A stretch of 64,000 nucleotides of DNA, taken from positions 293,981 to 357,980 of the forward strand of contig MU006098.1 in NCBI GenBank assembly GCA_010093705.1, given 5' to 3'. Source of the DNA: Patellaria atrata CBS 101060 (lineage: Eukaryota; Ascomycota; Dothideomycetes; Patellariales; Patellariaceae). A program made the position numbers and the translations under genes. Positions 22,265-34,667 of this stretch are shown piece by piece. Below the pieces are notes generated by a model that made no database searches, was not told where the DNA came from, and was given only the letters and a program-made list of their open reading frames with translations. Every line of letters starts with the position of its first letter. Position 1 is the first letter of the stretch.

Positions 22265-25200
22265 CTACCCCCTCATCCCCTTCAAGAAGCCCTCAAGATC
22301 AAACTCCTCTTCATAGAGCCTCTCATCCCAAAGTTCGCTCAGCTCATCAAGCAGCGTCGTGCCCTTGCCCTTCCTCCTCACCTCGCCCGTCGCATCGACC
22401 GCATTCTCCTCGTTCACATTTTCTACATTGGGGTCGGGGAGAGGAGGGACGGACGATGGATCTGCGTCGGCAGCGGAGAAGTTGAAGAGATCGAGGATCT
22501 GGTCTGTTTCCATGGATCCGAGACCGGCGTTTTGCTGGTTTACCACTGTTGAGGCGACGTCGATTTTGAATCGTTGGAGACTGTGTGGTATCAGCAATGG
22601 CATCCATACATGGGGTTGGTTCCCTTTTTTTTCATGGGATGGGGGGAAGAGGTAGAGGTGGGGTGTAACGGGGCGAAAAACATACTTCAAAATCTTCTCC
22701 TCCAACGTCCCCCTAGTAACGATCCGGTAAACGTTAACCACCTTCTTCTGCCCGATCCTATGCGCGCGGTCCATGGCCTGCAGATCCTTCTGCGGGTTCC
22801 AATCGTGCTCGACGAAGATGACGGTATCGGCGCCCGTGAGGTTGAGCCCGAGGCCGCCAACGCTCGTCGTCAGCAGCAGCACATCGTACGAGGGGTCCGA
22901 GTTGAATTTGTTCACGATGTCCTGACGCTTGCCTGCTTCGACGGATCCGTCGAGTCGCATGTATTGCACTGAGGGGAGCATTTTGCGGAGCACTTCGGTT
23001 TGAACCATGTCGAGCATTTCTTTCATTTGGCAGAAGATTAGGGCGCGGTGCTGGGATACTGCTTCTCCGCCTGGCACCTCGCCTGGGCCGGTGGATTCAA
23101 CACCGATACCGCAGTCGACGAGTAAGTCCTTGAGCGCGCCGAGTTTGGGGGCGTGCGCGATGTCTTGCAAAGAGCTATTTTTGGATTGTAGGTACGATTG
23201 GATGGCTGCATATTGTTTGTGTCCCTCTTTCATGACGAGCGCGGGGGAATTGCAGAGTTTGCGCATGTATTGGAGGGCTTGGAAGATGTGTTGTTTGGAC
23301 TCTCTATCACCACTAATCGCTTTGTCAGCGATAGTTTTACCCTCTTTCTTTGTGAAATCTTCGAAGATTTTGCGTTGGAGGTCGCTGAGGTCGCAGTAGT
23401 AGTTCTGCAGGATCTTCGGGGGTAGGTCGTTGAGGACTTCTTCTTTGAGCCTTCGGAGGAGAAAGGGTAGAACTTGTTTGTGCAATGCTTCGATGGCCAG
23501 CGCGCCGGCCTCTTGCTCTTTGGAGGAGGATTTCGCGTATCTGCTCCCTTGAATGGGTTTAGCGAAGCGGTCTTGGAAGATCTTCTCTGTGCCGAGGAAG
23601 CCAGGCATGAGGAAGTCGAATAAGCTCCACAGCTCAAGCACATTGTTCTGGATGGGGGTACCGGAGAGGATGAGACGATGATTGCTAATGAGACGCTTGA
23701 CAGCTTGTGTTGCTTTGGCTTTGGGGTTCTTGATTAAATGTCCTTCATCAAGGACGCAGTAGTTCCAGCTTAGCGGCGCGAGTATATCGATGTCATTCCT
23801 ACAGATGTCGTAGGATGTAATGACAATGTCTGTAGAGCTGAGCCTGGACCTGTGTTTTCCACGCTCGCCTGGGGGGCCGACATAGGCGACGCAATCGAGG
23901 AAGGGGGCGTAGGTTTTTATTTCTTGTTGCCAATGACCGGAAAGTGTCGGTGGGCAAATGATAAGAGATGGAAGACGACGGACGTCGGAATTTTGTGTCT
24001 TTTCATACTCCTCTGCTCGCAGATGGTGATCGCTAGCGACAATGCATAGGGTTTGTAGAGTTTTCCCGAGACCCATGTCATCACAGAGAATGCCGTGGAG
24101 ATTGTACTTCCTAAGGAAGGCAAGCCAGTTCACACCATCTTGTTGATATGAGCGAAGTGTGGCCTTGATTCCAACGGGGATCTCAAAGTTCTCAACTTTC
24201 TTTGGGTCAAGCATCTGGGCGATGAACTTCCGTTCATTTTCACGACCTTTGAGTAACTCTTCTGATAGGCCTGGAGGATCGGGTATACCCGCTTCGAGTG
24301 GTACCAACTTGACTAGGGTCGCAAATGTTGTGGTTGCGATAAGTCGAATTTCAGTATCAGAATCGCTCATACGACCAAGTACGGGAACAATCAAGAAGAT
24401 GACGTAGGGTAAAATATTATCTTCCATAACGTGGATGAGATGATAGATTGTTTCAATGGCACCTTGACGGTGGTGGACATCGAGAGCGTTCTTTAGCGAT
24501 GGCAGAACGTGGTCAACAAGGGTCGTTATTCCCTCAACGTTCATGACGCTACAAATCGTAGCGAAACACTTTGCAGCAGCATAACGAAGGACAGATAATT
24601 TCGACCGAAGAGCTTTGGTGATGAGAGGTAACAGTTGCGAAACGAACGAATAGAGATCTAGATGAAACTTCGGTACAAGAGCTCGAAGCGTGGATAGAGC
24701 ATCAACAGCTTCCTGCCCAAGACTGTTGTCCGGATCAGTGAGATTCGATGATAGTTCATCTGCACCAAAGACTTGTTGGATAGGTGATTCGATAAGGGTT
24801 CGCAGGATAGGAAGTCTTTCGAAGAGAACAGCGCCAAACATTCTCACAAGCTGCTCCAACGCTTCCTTTGCACCGCGTCGTTGGATTCTAGCTGCTTTCG
24901 CTTCCCGCTCGAATTTAGCAGCATCTGGCGCGTCGCGAATGTCTTCATCTTTCTTCAGTGAGAGAATACCAGATTCTCTATCTGCATTAACATGGAACTC
25001 CGGCGTCTCAGATGTGTCAACGGCAGCAAACTTGACAAGGTTACCGACGATCTTCTCGAACACTGTTCGTTTTCCAGATTCAACCAAGGAATTAACGAGT
25101 TGGGCAATGCCTAGAGCAGACCGTTTCTGAAGATCGAGGTTTTCCTCCTTCTTGACACTATCCATCATACCTTTAATGACGGGTCCTGGTTTCTTCGGTA

Positions 25201-28200
25201 CTGTTTTCAATGCAACAATAGCGGAGGATGCTGCAGCTATTATGCGTGTATCTCGCTGCTCTTTGACAGTTTGCGCTTCTTCTATAGCTCGCTTAGCATC
25301 GAGTTGCGCAGATTCTAAAGCTTCAATAGACTGCAGTCTGTTCGCTGGAGTGAGGGACTTCTTGAGTCTTTCGAAATCAGAACCAACAATCTTCTCGCCG
25401 TCTGCGACGGAGAACGCATATTTAGCATATGCATCTGGTTCCCCTTGTACCTTGATCGCAAGTTGAGGAAGCCTTCCATGGGGAACATTTGCATTTTGGG
25501 AAAACGTATTTAAGAGGTTTTGACACTGTGCTCGTGCAACTTGAAGATAGCTTACGAGGTCTGCGTAGCATGATGGTAATTTTTGGTCGATGAGCGTCAG
25601 TAATACTGGAGTTAATTCTCGTTCCAAAGCTCCAACATTGGTCGTAGCGTTCGCGTACTCTTCGATAACTAAGGCTGTAAAAAGAATGGTCGTGGAGTGA
25701 GGAGATCTGAGGTTGAGGACAATCTTTACCCCGAATACTGGACCTCTAGTCGATTCTGGCCACAAAGCAATTGCTTGGCCTAGTGCATTTGCAGCGGCAA
25801 TCTTGTTTCTGATCATAACATCCACACCCACGAGGTCAACATCACCACTCATTACGTGGCCATCAATGTTGTGAGAAGATATCTGTGGGGTGACTTCCCT
25901 CTCCTTCTTCTCCGACCGACGACGTTTCTTCGCCGCAGGCTCTGCGGTCGGGGAGGCTTTGCGTGTACTATGAGATGGTAGACTGTATGTCTGTCCAGAT
26001 GGGCGGAGGAACAGCGTGGGATCCATCGGGATGGGGTGACGGGACACACCGATGGGATGCAAGGTAAGGGTAATCAGTGGATCAATGTGAGGCGTGAACT
26101 CTTTAGAGAGTATTTCAGCCGACTTTGACGAGAGCGCGTTTATCAACGCGGTCCAGACTTTGGAGGATAGTTTCAAGACGGTTTCATTGCGCTCGACAAT
26201 GATATTCTGATAGATCAGTCGTAAAGCCATTCCACCAATCCAGTCTCTAGTTCCTTGGCCTTCGATATCGAGGAATGTTAGCAGAGCTCTGAGTACTGCA
26301 GATCGAACGGTCGTGATTGTGTGCCGAAGGAATGGGAATAGTCGAGGAACAAGTTTTGCGAATGATTGCTCTGGATCCTTTGCTGCATTCTCTTTCATAG
26401 CGTCTAATATCTCGGGGAAGCTGCAGAGTTTCGCTAGAAGGTCCATAACAGCACCCGTACTTGCGCTAAGATCATCATCTAAGTCTGAAAGACAGTTCCA
26501 AACAATGTGCATAAGCTCGCTTAGCTGTGTAGGGCGTAACTTGACGAAATCTTGAGCCACCGGTATCAAGGTAGCAGCACTAACGGATCTAACATCATCT
26601 TGAAAATCTGCGAGACCAGTCATGACGGCGTTGAGAACTCCATCCATGAGGGATTGGTCCTGAGAGACGACGTCATTACGAACCGCAACGAGATATCGAA
26701 GACCAGTCATACCACCGTAGCTTGCTTCCCATACACGTTTATGTTCACCTCCCTCCTGCTTGACCAGACGTATCAGGACCCGATATACAGCCTTGACAGA
26801 GGGAATAGGAAGGTGTTGGAGCACAGCACCAAGGGTTTGCGCGGCAGTCTCTCGGACAGGAGCGATGGCTGTATCAGAACCGAAATCTCCAAACCGATCA
26901 AGCATGAATACGCAGGTTATGCGGCAGGCCAAGTCGTCCAGCCATCTCCTATTCAATAGATCATTTTGAGCCCGAGTCTTGCCTCGCTGGCGACCTGCAC
27001 CAGCCCCATGAACACGAATAACCTCGCGGAGTCCCATAGCTGCACCATGACGCACTTCCCAAGCATGATCGAAAAGGTCGACCGTGAGGAACTCGGTTAA
27101 GCGATCGAATGGCCACTCCCAACCTTCTGCTTCTGCTTCAGTTTGGAAAGTCGATTTTTCCGGAACCTGGACTCCTTTGAATTCAGATACGAGTTTGGAT
27201 TCATCATCGCCGTTTTGCCGCTCCAGAGAGAAGTAGTCATTTGGTGCACCTTCGCTCTCTTCCCTTTTGACTTCGGTCTTGACAGCATGAGGTTGGGAGC
27301 TAGCAGGGGTTTGCGGATAGTCTGTTACACTTGGCCTCCGTACGGAAAGATCCACTATCCTGACCTTATTGGCTTGGTTCTTGAACTCTTTCTTGTTCTT
27401 GCGCTTTAACATGTTCAATTGTCGCTTGCTCAGACCCGCTTCATCCTGTGGAGTTTGGGATTGTGCATCATGAGGTGAGGTAGCCCCAGTTGCCGAGTGC
27501 ATGCTATTCTGACGTGATACCGAAGTGTCCAGTTTGTGCAAGGAGTTGGATTTCGACAAACTGGGAGTTGGTAACGCTGTAAAGTCTCTTTCTGTGACGA
27601 GTTCCTCCTCCATATACTCGCCACCTAATCCGAGACGAGCTGTTAGCGTTTTCTTTTGATGTGCTAACCTCTCGGCAGGATCCATGCCCGCAAACTTGTA
27701 GTCATACTCCTTTCCTGCGCTCCCTAATAACTTCTTCCCATATATAAGGATAGAGTTGACATCGAGAGTCTCGAGCTGGAGTTGATCATCGTTAGGGGGC
27801 AGAACTCCATCTTCTTCTTGTTTGATCTCCTCCTGCTTGATACTTGACCCATTTGTGGAGCTACCATTTGATTCAGACTTGATGGGTTCGTCTTCAGCGT
27901 TTGGGTCGAACTTTTCAGCATTGTCGACAATACCTCCTATCGCTTTGGCCGCAGCCGTACGAGTTTCCCAGCTCTTGGATCTGAGATAAGGGACTACTCG
28001 TGTAAGTAAGTTGAATAATTCGTCCGGATGCTGTTTCTGGACATCGGCGAGCTGTTGAGCGGCGGTATTCCGTATTAATTGAGTACTCCCAGTCTCCAGT
28101 AATCTATATAGCCATTAGTCAACCGCGACATAGAGTCGCACAAGACTCGTTTGGTATGTGAATTGTTTGCTTCTTACGTGACTAGACGATCGAGCCTATG

Positions 28201-28305
28201 ATAAATCACATGATCAGTTAGTATATGCAAGCATTACGCAAAGCGGTAAATTTAGGGTGGGGTGTTTTAGGAGGTCAGGGCGGCTCAAACATACCTCGAA
28301 GCCAT
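22265..28305 (-). CDS. MOT1: TATA-binding-protein-associated Swi2/Snf2 ATPase Mot1 (BTAF1)
   Basis: Nuclear ATPase that strips TBP from DNA and so redistributes it among promoters. The model is complement(join(22265..22580,22686..28103,28178..28195,28295..28305)), 1920 aa, the usual size for fungal Mot1. Exons 1 and 2 are tiny (11 and 18 nt) and encode MASRLDRLVT, joined exactly to LLETGSTQLIRNTAAQQLAD. HEAT repeats fill about the first 1280 residues, where they grip TBP. The ATPase core shows CDDMGLGKTLQT (near 1350), LDEGHLIKN (near 1458), then HRLILSGTPIQNNVLELWSL and the helicase C block TTSVGGLGLNLTGADTVIF...MDRAHRIGQKK. The last intron (22581-22685, 105 nt) keeps the frame open if unspliced; removing it gives EEKILNLQRFKIDVAST, matching the family. 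Confidence 0.97.
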
Positions 28306-30511
28306 AATGATTTACACCGCTTATGCAGCCCACCCGAACTGATTCAAACAAATACAAAGTAAGAAGAAAAGAACAAGAGAAAAGAGATGCAGAATAGTCA
28401 AACAACACGGGCCTGAGACTGCACCAAACACGACCACGTGTTAAAATAATCAGAAAGAAATTGATGGAAAAGTGAAAGGCAGGATACAAGTCATCATTCA
28501 GGTGTTTGACGTGCAATCAAACATTGAAATGTGTGAGATGGGGATTCAGGTTAGGTACCTTTTGCGACATGAGACGGGCTGAACTGCAAGTAAGGTAGGT
28601 AATAAAGTACCGTACTGCACCAATAACACTGAATACCTAAGAAGATGAAGTAAACAGCGTTTGGGCAGATTCCTAAATCAGACAACTACAGAATAAGGAA
28701 AGAGTAAATGATGAGCCAATAAAAGAGCAGTTGAAAAAAAGGGAAGAGATAACACAGTTTGGGGCAAGTGTAGGCTCTGTTAGCTCAGTTGGTTGTTTTT
28801 GCTTCTCTCAGATTCATGCAACTTCCTTTCGGATTGTGTCAAATGATTATTAGTAGGTAGTAGGTAGGGAAGATGGCAAGCCGGGACCCGGACACTTCAC
28901 ACTTGTGAATGCGAAGGTCCAGGCTCTAATATAACCAGAAAGAGCGAGCCCTGTGCGCTGAATGCTGGCTTGGCAAACGAACTAACGCGCCCGCTTTTCG
29001 CTTTTTCAACCCCCCGGAACATCGCCCATCACCCATCCGTCATCTTTGATTCGCTCAACTTTTTACATCGAAAAGATCAAAAATGCTTTGTTCTCTAATC
29101 TTGATTCATATTTCCATTTTTCACGGACCTATCTACATTAACTTATCACCATCTTCTTACTTTACACTCATCTCTTCACTATTATCTACCTTTCTCACCC
29201 ACGAAGGCATGATACGCGTTGGGTCTGGGAATCAGGAAACCTGGCAAAAATGAGAACCGAAATCAGAAATGAGAAATGAGGCTGACAGGGGGCCACCCGC
29301 CAGCTAAGCCTCAACAGTACTAGATGACTGTTATAACTGCACGTGATCGCGAATTTCTCCCCTATCACTTGGGAAAATCCTCAACCACCCGGCAGATGGC
29401 GGAGCATCATCCAAACACAACTCCAATTATTATGACTGATGATTGTTGAAACTTCTTGCCAGATGCTTGATGCATCATATTGTAGTATCTCGACCCGTCA
29501 GCTGTATTCTCCCAGGCCACAGCGAGGTAGACAGCAACAAGAGGCCAGGTGTCAACATGAAGGTGAGAATGCATGATGAGGTCTGGACTGGGAGACTTCC
29601 ATTAGAGAACATCAGCGTCTCGTTGATGCATTAACCTAAAATATTTCCTGATCTGCCTAGTTTGAGTAATGAGATGTTTTTTTTTCGTCATTCGTTCACT
29701 GTCGCTATCACCAAGGTAGCTTTGCAAGCTGAGCATCCAGAGCTTCAACAGCCTTGACTTCAGCAGTACTTCCACATCTACTTCATTCCCATTCAAAAGA
29801 TACTGTGTCGAACGAAAAGGAAAACCGATGTATCACGATATATAGTACTCTACAAGAGATAGTAATTATTACATTAGATATGTTGGCCTAGGGTATTCCA
29901 GATCTTCCAGGTTCCAACAGAGGAAACAACAGACCAACTCACCCCTGCCTATTCCGGAAACATCTCCCCCCTGTTGAACAGCACCTCATCACATGGTTCT
30001 TGAGCATATCTTATCGTCCCAACTCAATGATAGAGATCACCATGCCTTCTATTTTGGAAAACACTACTATGATGGCAGATAAGGTAAGCTGATTACCATA
30101 AAATACGCCGAACTTCAACAAAGGCATTTTGGTTTTACCGTACCTAGCCTAGGAAAGATAACGATACTAGACCAGTCATGACTAGTTGAAAATCCTCACC
30201 TTCAAAATTTATATCATGGTTTTCGTGGCCATATTACTCTCAGTTCACTATCTGACTCCTTGCGAAGCTCTTGAGTGCATCCTACTTCTTTCCTTGTCAG
30301 AGTGCTTCACGACTCATTGCACGGCTGCGCTTAGAAAGGTACTCGGAGTCCACTAAACACTTGAAGCAATTGTACCATTGACCGCAAGCTATATGATTCC
30401 TTGCTCAACGATATGTTCGCGGACTGTACTGTCGGAGCTCACTGTACGGTGCGGTACAGTGCGAAATGACTTCCTGCGCAAGACCACTGAGATGTTCAGA
30501 TTAGTTTGGTG

Positions 30512-30616
30512 GACCAAAAATGGATCAAACTGTGCGGATTGACCAAAGTGTACGATACGAGTCAAAATGTACGGAACGACCAAATCGTACGAATTGACCG
30601 AATCTTACATCGACGA
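30512..30616. repeat. Degenerate GACC-AAA-GTACG repeats
   Basis: About five imperfect units of 18-19 bp, each of the form GACCAAAnnGTACGnAnn, for example GACCAAAGTGTACGATAC, followed by GTCAAAATGTACGGAAC and GACCAAATCGTACGAATT. The block precedes a cleaner 18-bp array by about 30 bp. The units partly resemble the reverse complement of that array. Confidence 0.6.
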
Positions 30617-30643
30617 CAACCTAGTATGGAGGCTCTAGCTGTA

Positions 30644-30751
30644 CCTTAAAGCTTCACTTCACGTTAAAGGTCCGCTGTACGTCAGACGTCTACTATACGT
30701 TAAAGGTTCACCGTACCTTCGATATCCACCGTACGTCAAAGGTCAAGAGTA
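30644..30751. repeat. Six-unit 18-bp tandem array
   Basis: Six contiguous 18-bp units without gaps, 108 bp in total. Typical units are CGTTAAAGGTCCGCTGTA (30662-30679) and CGTTAAAGGTTCACCGTA (30698-30715). Divergence between units is moderate, while the CGTnAAAGGT start and GTA end are best kept. The array is non-coding and lies between MOT1 and the acyl-CoA synthetase gene. Confidence 0.8.
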
Positions 30752-31831
30752 CAGTATATGAAGACTCTGTGCTCCATAATACTCCAGATTGACGTTCGAG
30801 CCTGCGAGCATCCGGGAGTATACAGCAACAATATACAGCAACCAAAGATAGAACATCTATCCATCCCTCCTTCCTCAACCACACCATCTTCCGTTCCCAA
30901 CGCCTCGTCAAACCAACCCATAGTATACAGGCAATCTGTAAGGTATCCATCTATCCGTCTCTGGAGTTGACTCCATAGGAGATGAAGTAGTATATCAACC
31001 TCACCGTCCACGGATATGGGATACGGTATACCAAAGTATCTTAGTCCTGGGATGTCCATCGGATGTAGTATAATAATATGAGTAGGATTTTACAGCATAT
31101 ATTAGGACCGGGGGGGGGCGCCTGGGCGTGATACGCTGTCAAGCTATGTTATGGATCCCAGGCACATGGAGTACATAGCAACCAAGAGGAACGAAGGAAC
31201 TGTACCGTATATCGCACAAAGAAGTGTGCTACTGGTACCGAAGTCCTGAATCTACCCACCATATATCATAACCCAGAGAAAAGTAAGCTATATATCTATC
31301 CAAGCACTTCATCCTACCGCCCCTTACTATACTTTACAACTACAGAACACCCTCTTATACGGGGCGACCCCTGATCGAGTGTTTGCGCCTGACCTGGTAT
31401 ATCCAGCCCAACCTACCCTTCCCTCATTCCAAAAACATGCAAAATGGCTTAACCCCCACCAACGGCCACGCGAAGCGCAAACCCGTTACCCACATTCGCT
31501 CGCATCCCTCTGTCTATTTGTCCTTAACCAGACGGTCGCGCTACGTTCCCGCAGATGTAACGGTACGATTTCCCCGGGCCTAGAGGTGGGCTAATACCCA
31601 TCTTTCCAGTAGAAGGTTGTCTGTGTGGGAAATACGGCGTTTGGGATCACCCGACGATTAAGGTACTGAGGTCCTTCAATCTTCTTCATGTTTTAGGTTG
31701 GTGGATACAACCATATTCTTCTTCCCAATGCCCTATATACAAACCTCCCAATAAGTACCTCAGCTTTAGGTTTACCCCCCTTCTCGATGCATACACCTAC
31801 CTTACTCCTTTCTACTTCCCCCTCCTCGTCT

Positions 31832-33888
31832 CTATTCCTCTCTAGCCATCCCCTTCGCCCACTCCCTAAGTACATTCTTCTTAACCTTCCCCGTACTCGT
31901 CTTCGGCAACTCCCTCACAACCTCGACCTCCCTGGGGACCATGAATCTACTGATCCCACTCTGATGTTTCGCCCACTCGATAACATCTTCCCCCGTTACC
32001 TGGTTACCATCCTCCGCACCACCCTCTTTAACCGTAACAAAAGCTTTCGGTCTCTCCCCCCAATGACTATCCGGCACCGCCACAACGCCCGCCTCAAGGA
32101 TGGCCGGATGCGTGGCCAACATACTCTCCAGCGCGACCGACGAGATGTTCTCTCCGCCACTGATGATGATATCCTTCTTTCGATCGAGGATCTTGACCGC
32201 GCGATCCGGATACCACACCGCCAGATCCCCGGTATGGCTCACGCCTCCCGCCCATAGCTTTCTCGTCGCGTCCCCATCCTTATGATAGCCCTTTGCGCAG
32301 ATATTGCCCTCGAGGACAATTTCCCCGATCTCCTTCCCGTTTCGCTCCACGTCGATGATGACGCCGTCAGCTTGGTCGGTCTTGATGACGCGCGCGGGTA
32401 GCGAGGTAACGAAGCCGTGTCCCTGCCTCGCCATTTGCTCGTATCTCTCCGTTTCGGGCAAGTCGTCCCAGGACAGCATGTGGTAGCCCTTGGTGATAGG
32501 CCCGTACGTTTCCGTGAGCCCGTACACGTGGACAGGATGCAGGTTCAGCTTCGTCATTTGTCGGAAGAGATGCGGGGTGGGCGGGGACGCTGCGACGGTT
32601 ACGCGGACGGGAGAGGGGAGGGGCGCGGCGGCGGGAGAGGCGCAGAGGAGCGTGTTGACTGTCGGCGCGGCGTTAAAGTGGGTTATCTTTTCGGTTTTGA
32701 GGAGGCGCCAGATTTCGGGGTAGTCGATTTTGCGGAGGCAGTAGTGGGTTCCTCGCACGGCGGTTATGGACCAGGGGAATGTCCAGCCTGTGAAAGAGAT
32801 GATTAGGATTTTTTGAACGGAGTAGAGGGGTTCGACAAGGGGTTAGAAATTTTGGAAGTGGGATATATATACATATGAGTTACTGTACTGTACCTGTAGC
32901 ATGAAACATTGGTAACGTCCATAAATACCGACACCGCCCCTTGTGAAAGTTCAATCCACTCTCAATCACGTTTCCCAACGCCGCTAAATAAGCGCCGCGA
33001 TGCGTATACTCGACTCCCTTCGGTCTCGCTGTGGTGCCGCTCGTATAAGCCAGCGCGATCAAGGCTTCTTCATCCTTAGCCTGCGCCTCGAGGCCATCCC
33101 ATCCTTTATTACCAATTCGGGTGTCATGTTGCAGTCCCTCGAGCACGGCATTGTCGAAAGGTCCGCTGAGCTCGCCTTCAATAGCATCGGTGTCGGTGTC
33201 GATGAGGATTGGCACAGAGGGGTGCTGGGAGGAGTAGGCGGAGAGAAGGTATGAGAATTCGGCATCAGCGATTATGAGGTCGACTTCCGCATGATCGAAT
33301 ATATATGTTATATCATCTTTCTTGAGGCGATAGTTCACACCTGCAGATGTTAGCAGTTGCTAAGAAGGTGCGGAGGTGTTGCGTGCCTTCCTGTCTGGTC
33401 AAGCTGGAATGAGAAGGGAAGGGACGTACCGACACTCAGACCACCCGCGGCTGCGATCCCGAAAAGCGATTCCAGAAAGGCAGGCGTGTTGGTTGCGAGG
33501 ATCCCAACGCGTTTGTATCCATGCTTCTTCAGATAGTATGCTAGTCCCCTTGCGCGGTCGGCAGCTTCTTCGTATGTGCGGTGGAGGATCTTGTTGTTGG
33601 CCGTGCGATGGTAGATAGCGATAGCCTAGGTATTAAATAAACTTTCATCAGCTTCCGATTCATCAATGTAGCTTATTGTTTCTTCAAGCTGTTGTGGAGG
33701 GTGGAGTGGTAGCATACATCTGGCTCTATAGCTGCGGCACGAGGGAGAAAGAAGGTAGGTGAGAGGGTATGGAAATTATAATGATGATTGAACTCTCCGG
33801 AACTAGTGGATTCTGCTAGTGTGGAAGAGGACGAAGAAGGCGTGAAGTGTGCGACGAGCTTTGCGAGACGGGATTTTGGTCCTGACAT
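31832..33888 (-). CDS. AMP-forming acyl-CoA synthetase / acyl-activating enzyme
   Basis: Adenylate-forming ligase that activates a carboxylic acid via acyl-AMP and usually transfers it to CoA. The model is complement(join(31832..32787,32894..33340,33430..33625,33718..33888)), 589 aa, with all junctions in phase. The P-loop-like A3 motif YTSGTTARPKGVEYTH is near residues 221-236. A5 is VYGLTETYGP, A7 is HTGDLAVWYPD, A8 is ILDRKKDIIISGGENISS, and the catalytic A10 lysine is in KTSTGKVKK (K572). There is no carrier domain and no C-terminal SKL, so neither NRPS function nor import by PTS1 is indicated. The N-terminus is Ser-rich and weakly targeting-like. Chain-length preference is not readable; the closest layout I know is plant AAE-type and fungal medium-chain ligases. 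Confidence 0.92.
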
Positions 33889-34667
33889 AGTGGAGGTGGG
33901 ATGGAAGGACGTGTGAACCTAGGATTTCCTCTGTACAAAGCTATCTGAAACAGAAATGGCAACAAGGAGGTAGGAATTGACAGAAATATATGGACTTCAA
34001 CAGTAAACAAATACAATATGAACGGTAAGGAGAGAGATTGAAGTGTTTATCTTAGAATCGAATGTATGTGCTGGAAATACACCAGAGCTACCTTGGGAGA
34101 GTGGGGTGCGGTGAGATGAACCGCGGCCTCGGACTCCTCTCATCCGGCAAGGGGACTCGTGGATAATAAGGTATAAACTGGTAGCAAGTATCAACCTAGT
34201 CCATCAATCCAATTTCAACACTATGAGACTGTTCTTTGTTAGAGATTTTATACGCGACGATAGCTCTAGATCTACTGTTAGTTCCTAAGATATGATGGAA
34301 TGCTTTGATATGCGAATTTACTCCACCACATCGAATAGTACCAAAAAGGTATTTCTTCCTGAAACGTTGATATTAGATCATATTTGTTGTGAGATTATGA
34401 GACTGGCAAGGACTCTTTTGAGGGCTCATTTTTCTTTTTTGTATTTACTACATCGCGCGCACGAACCCAGGATCTAATTACCAGACCACCCGATGCGCAC
34501 ATGATGCAATGAAAAGACGAGAAGCGTACTACTCATCAAGTTTGATCTTGTGTAATTTACCCGAAGAAAAAAGGCACCCCAAGACAAACCGGAACAGAGA
34601 TTCTTATGATGTTTTCCGCACCAATTTGCTCAAGCGCCAATCAACCACACTATGCTCCTCTCGGCAC
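33889..34667. other. Intergenic, no gene recognised
   Basis: About 0.8 kb between the start of the acyl-CoA synthetase gene and the stop of the uL13 gene. It carries the synthetase promoter. A short stretch at 34450-34500 vaguely resembles tRNA boxes on the minus strand, but no cloverleaf can be drawn. Confidence 0.5.

Larger units (their letters stand above)
28306..31831. other. Long intergenic region between MOT1 and the acyl-CoA synthetase
   Basis: About 3.5 kb. No protein family is recognisable in the short frames. It holds the MOT1 promoter next to 28306, an 18-bp tandem array at 30644-30751 with a related upstream block (listed separately), a G9 run at 31110-31118, and repeated GTAC-containing motifs from 30420 to 30760. 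A fragment resembling a tRNA A-box at about 28777 lacks the rest of a cloverleaf. Confidence 0.5.

Noticed and set aside
22359-26969. Many antisense frames inside MOT1
   Set aside because: Shadows of the long coding exon; no independent evidence.
28770-28840. tRNA-like A-box text TTAGCTCAGTTGG
   Set aside because: No matching B-box or pairing arms within the right distance; no cloverleaf can be drawn.
34450-34510. tRNA-like text on the minus strand (GGTGGTCTGGT...GGGTTCG)
   Set aside because: Spacing between boxes is too short and stems do not pair.
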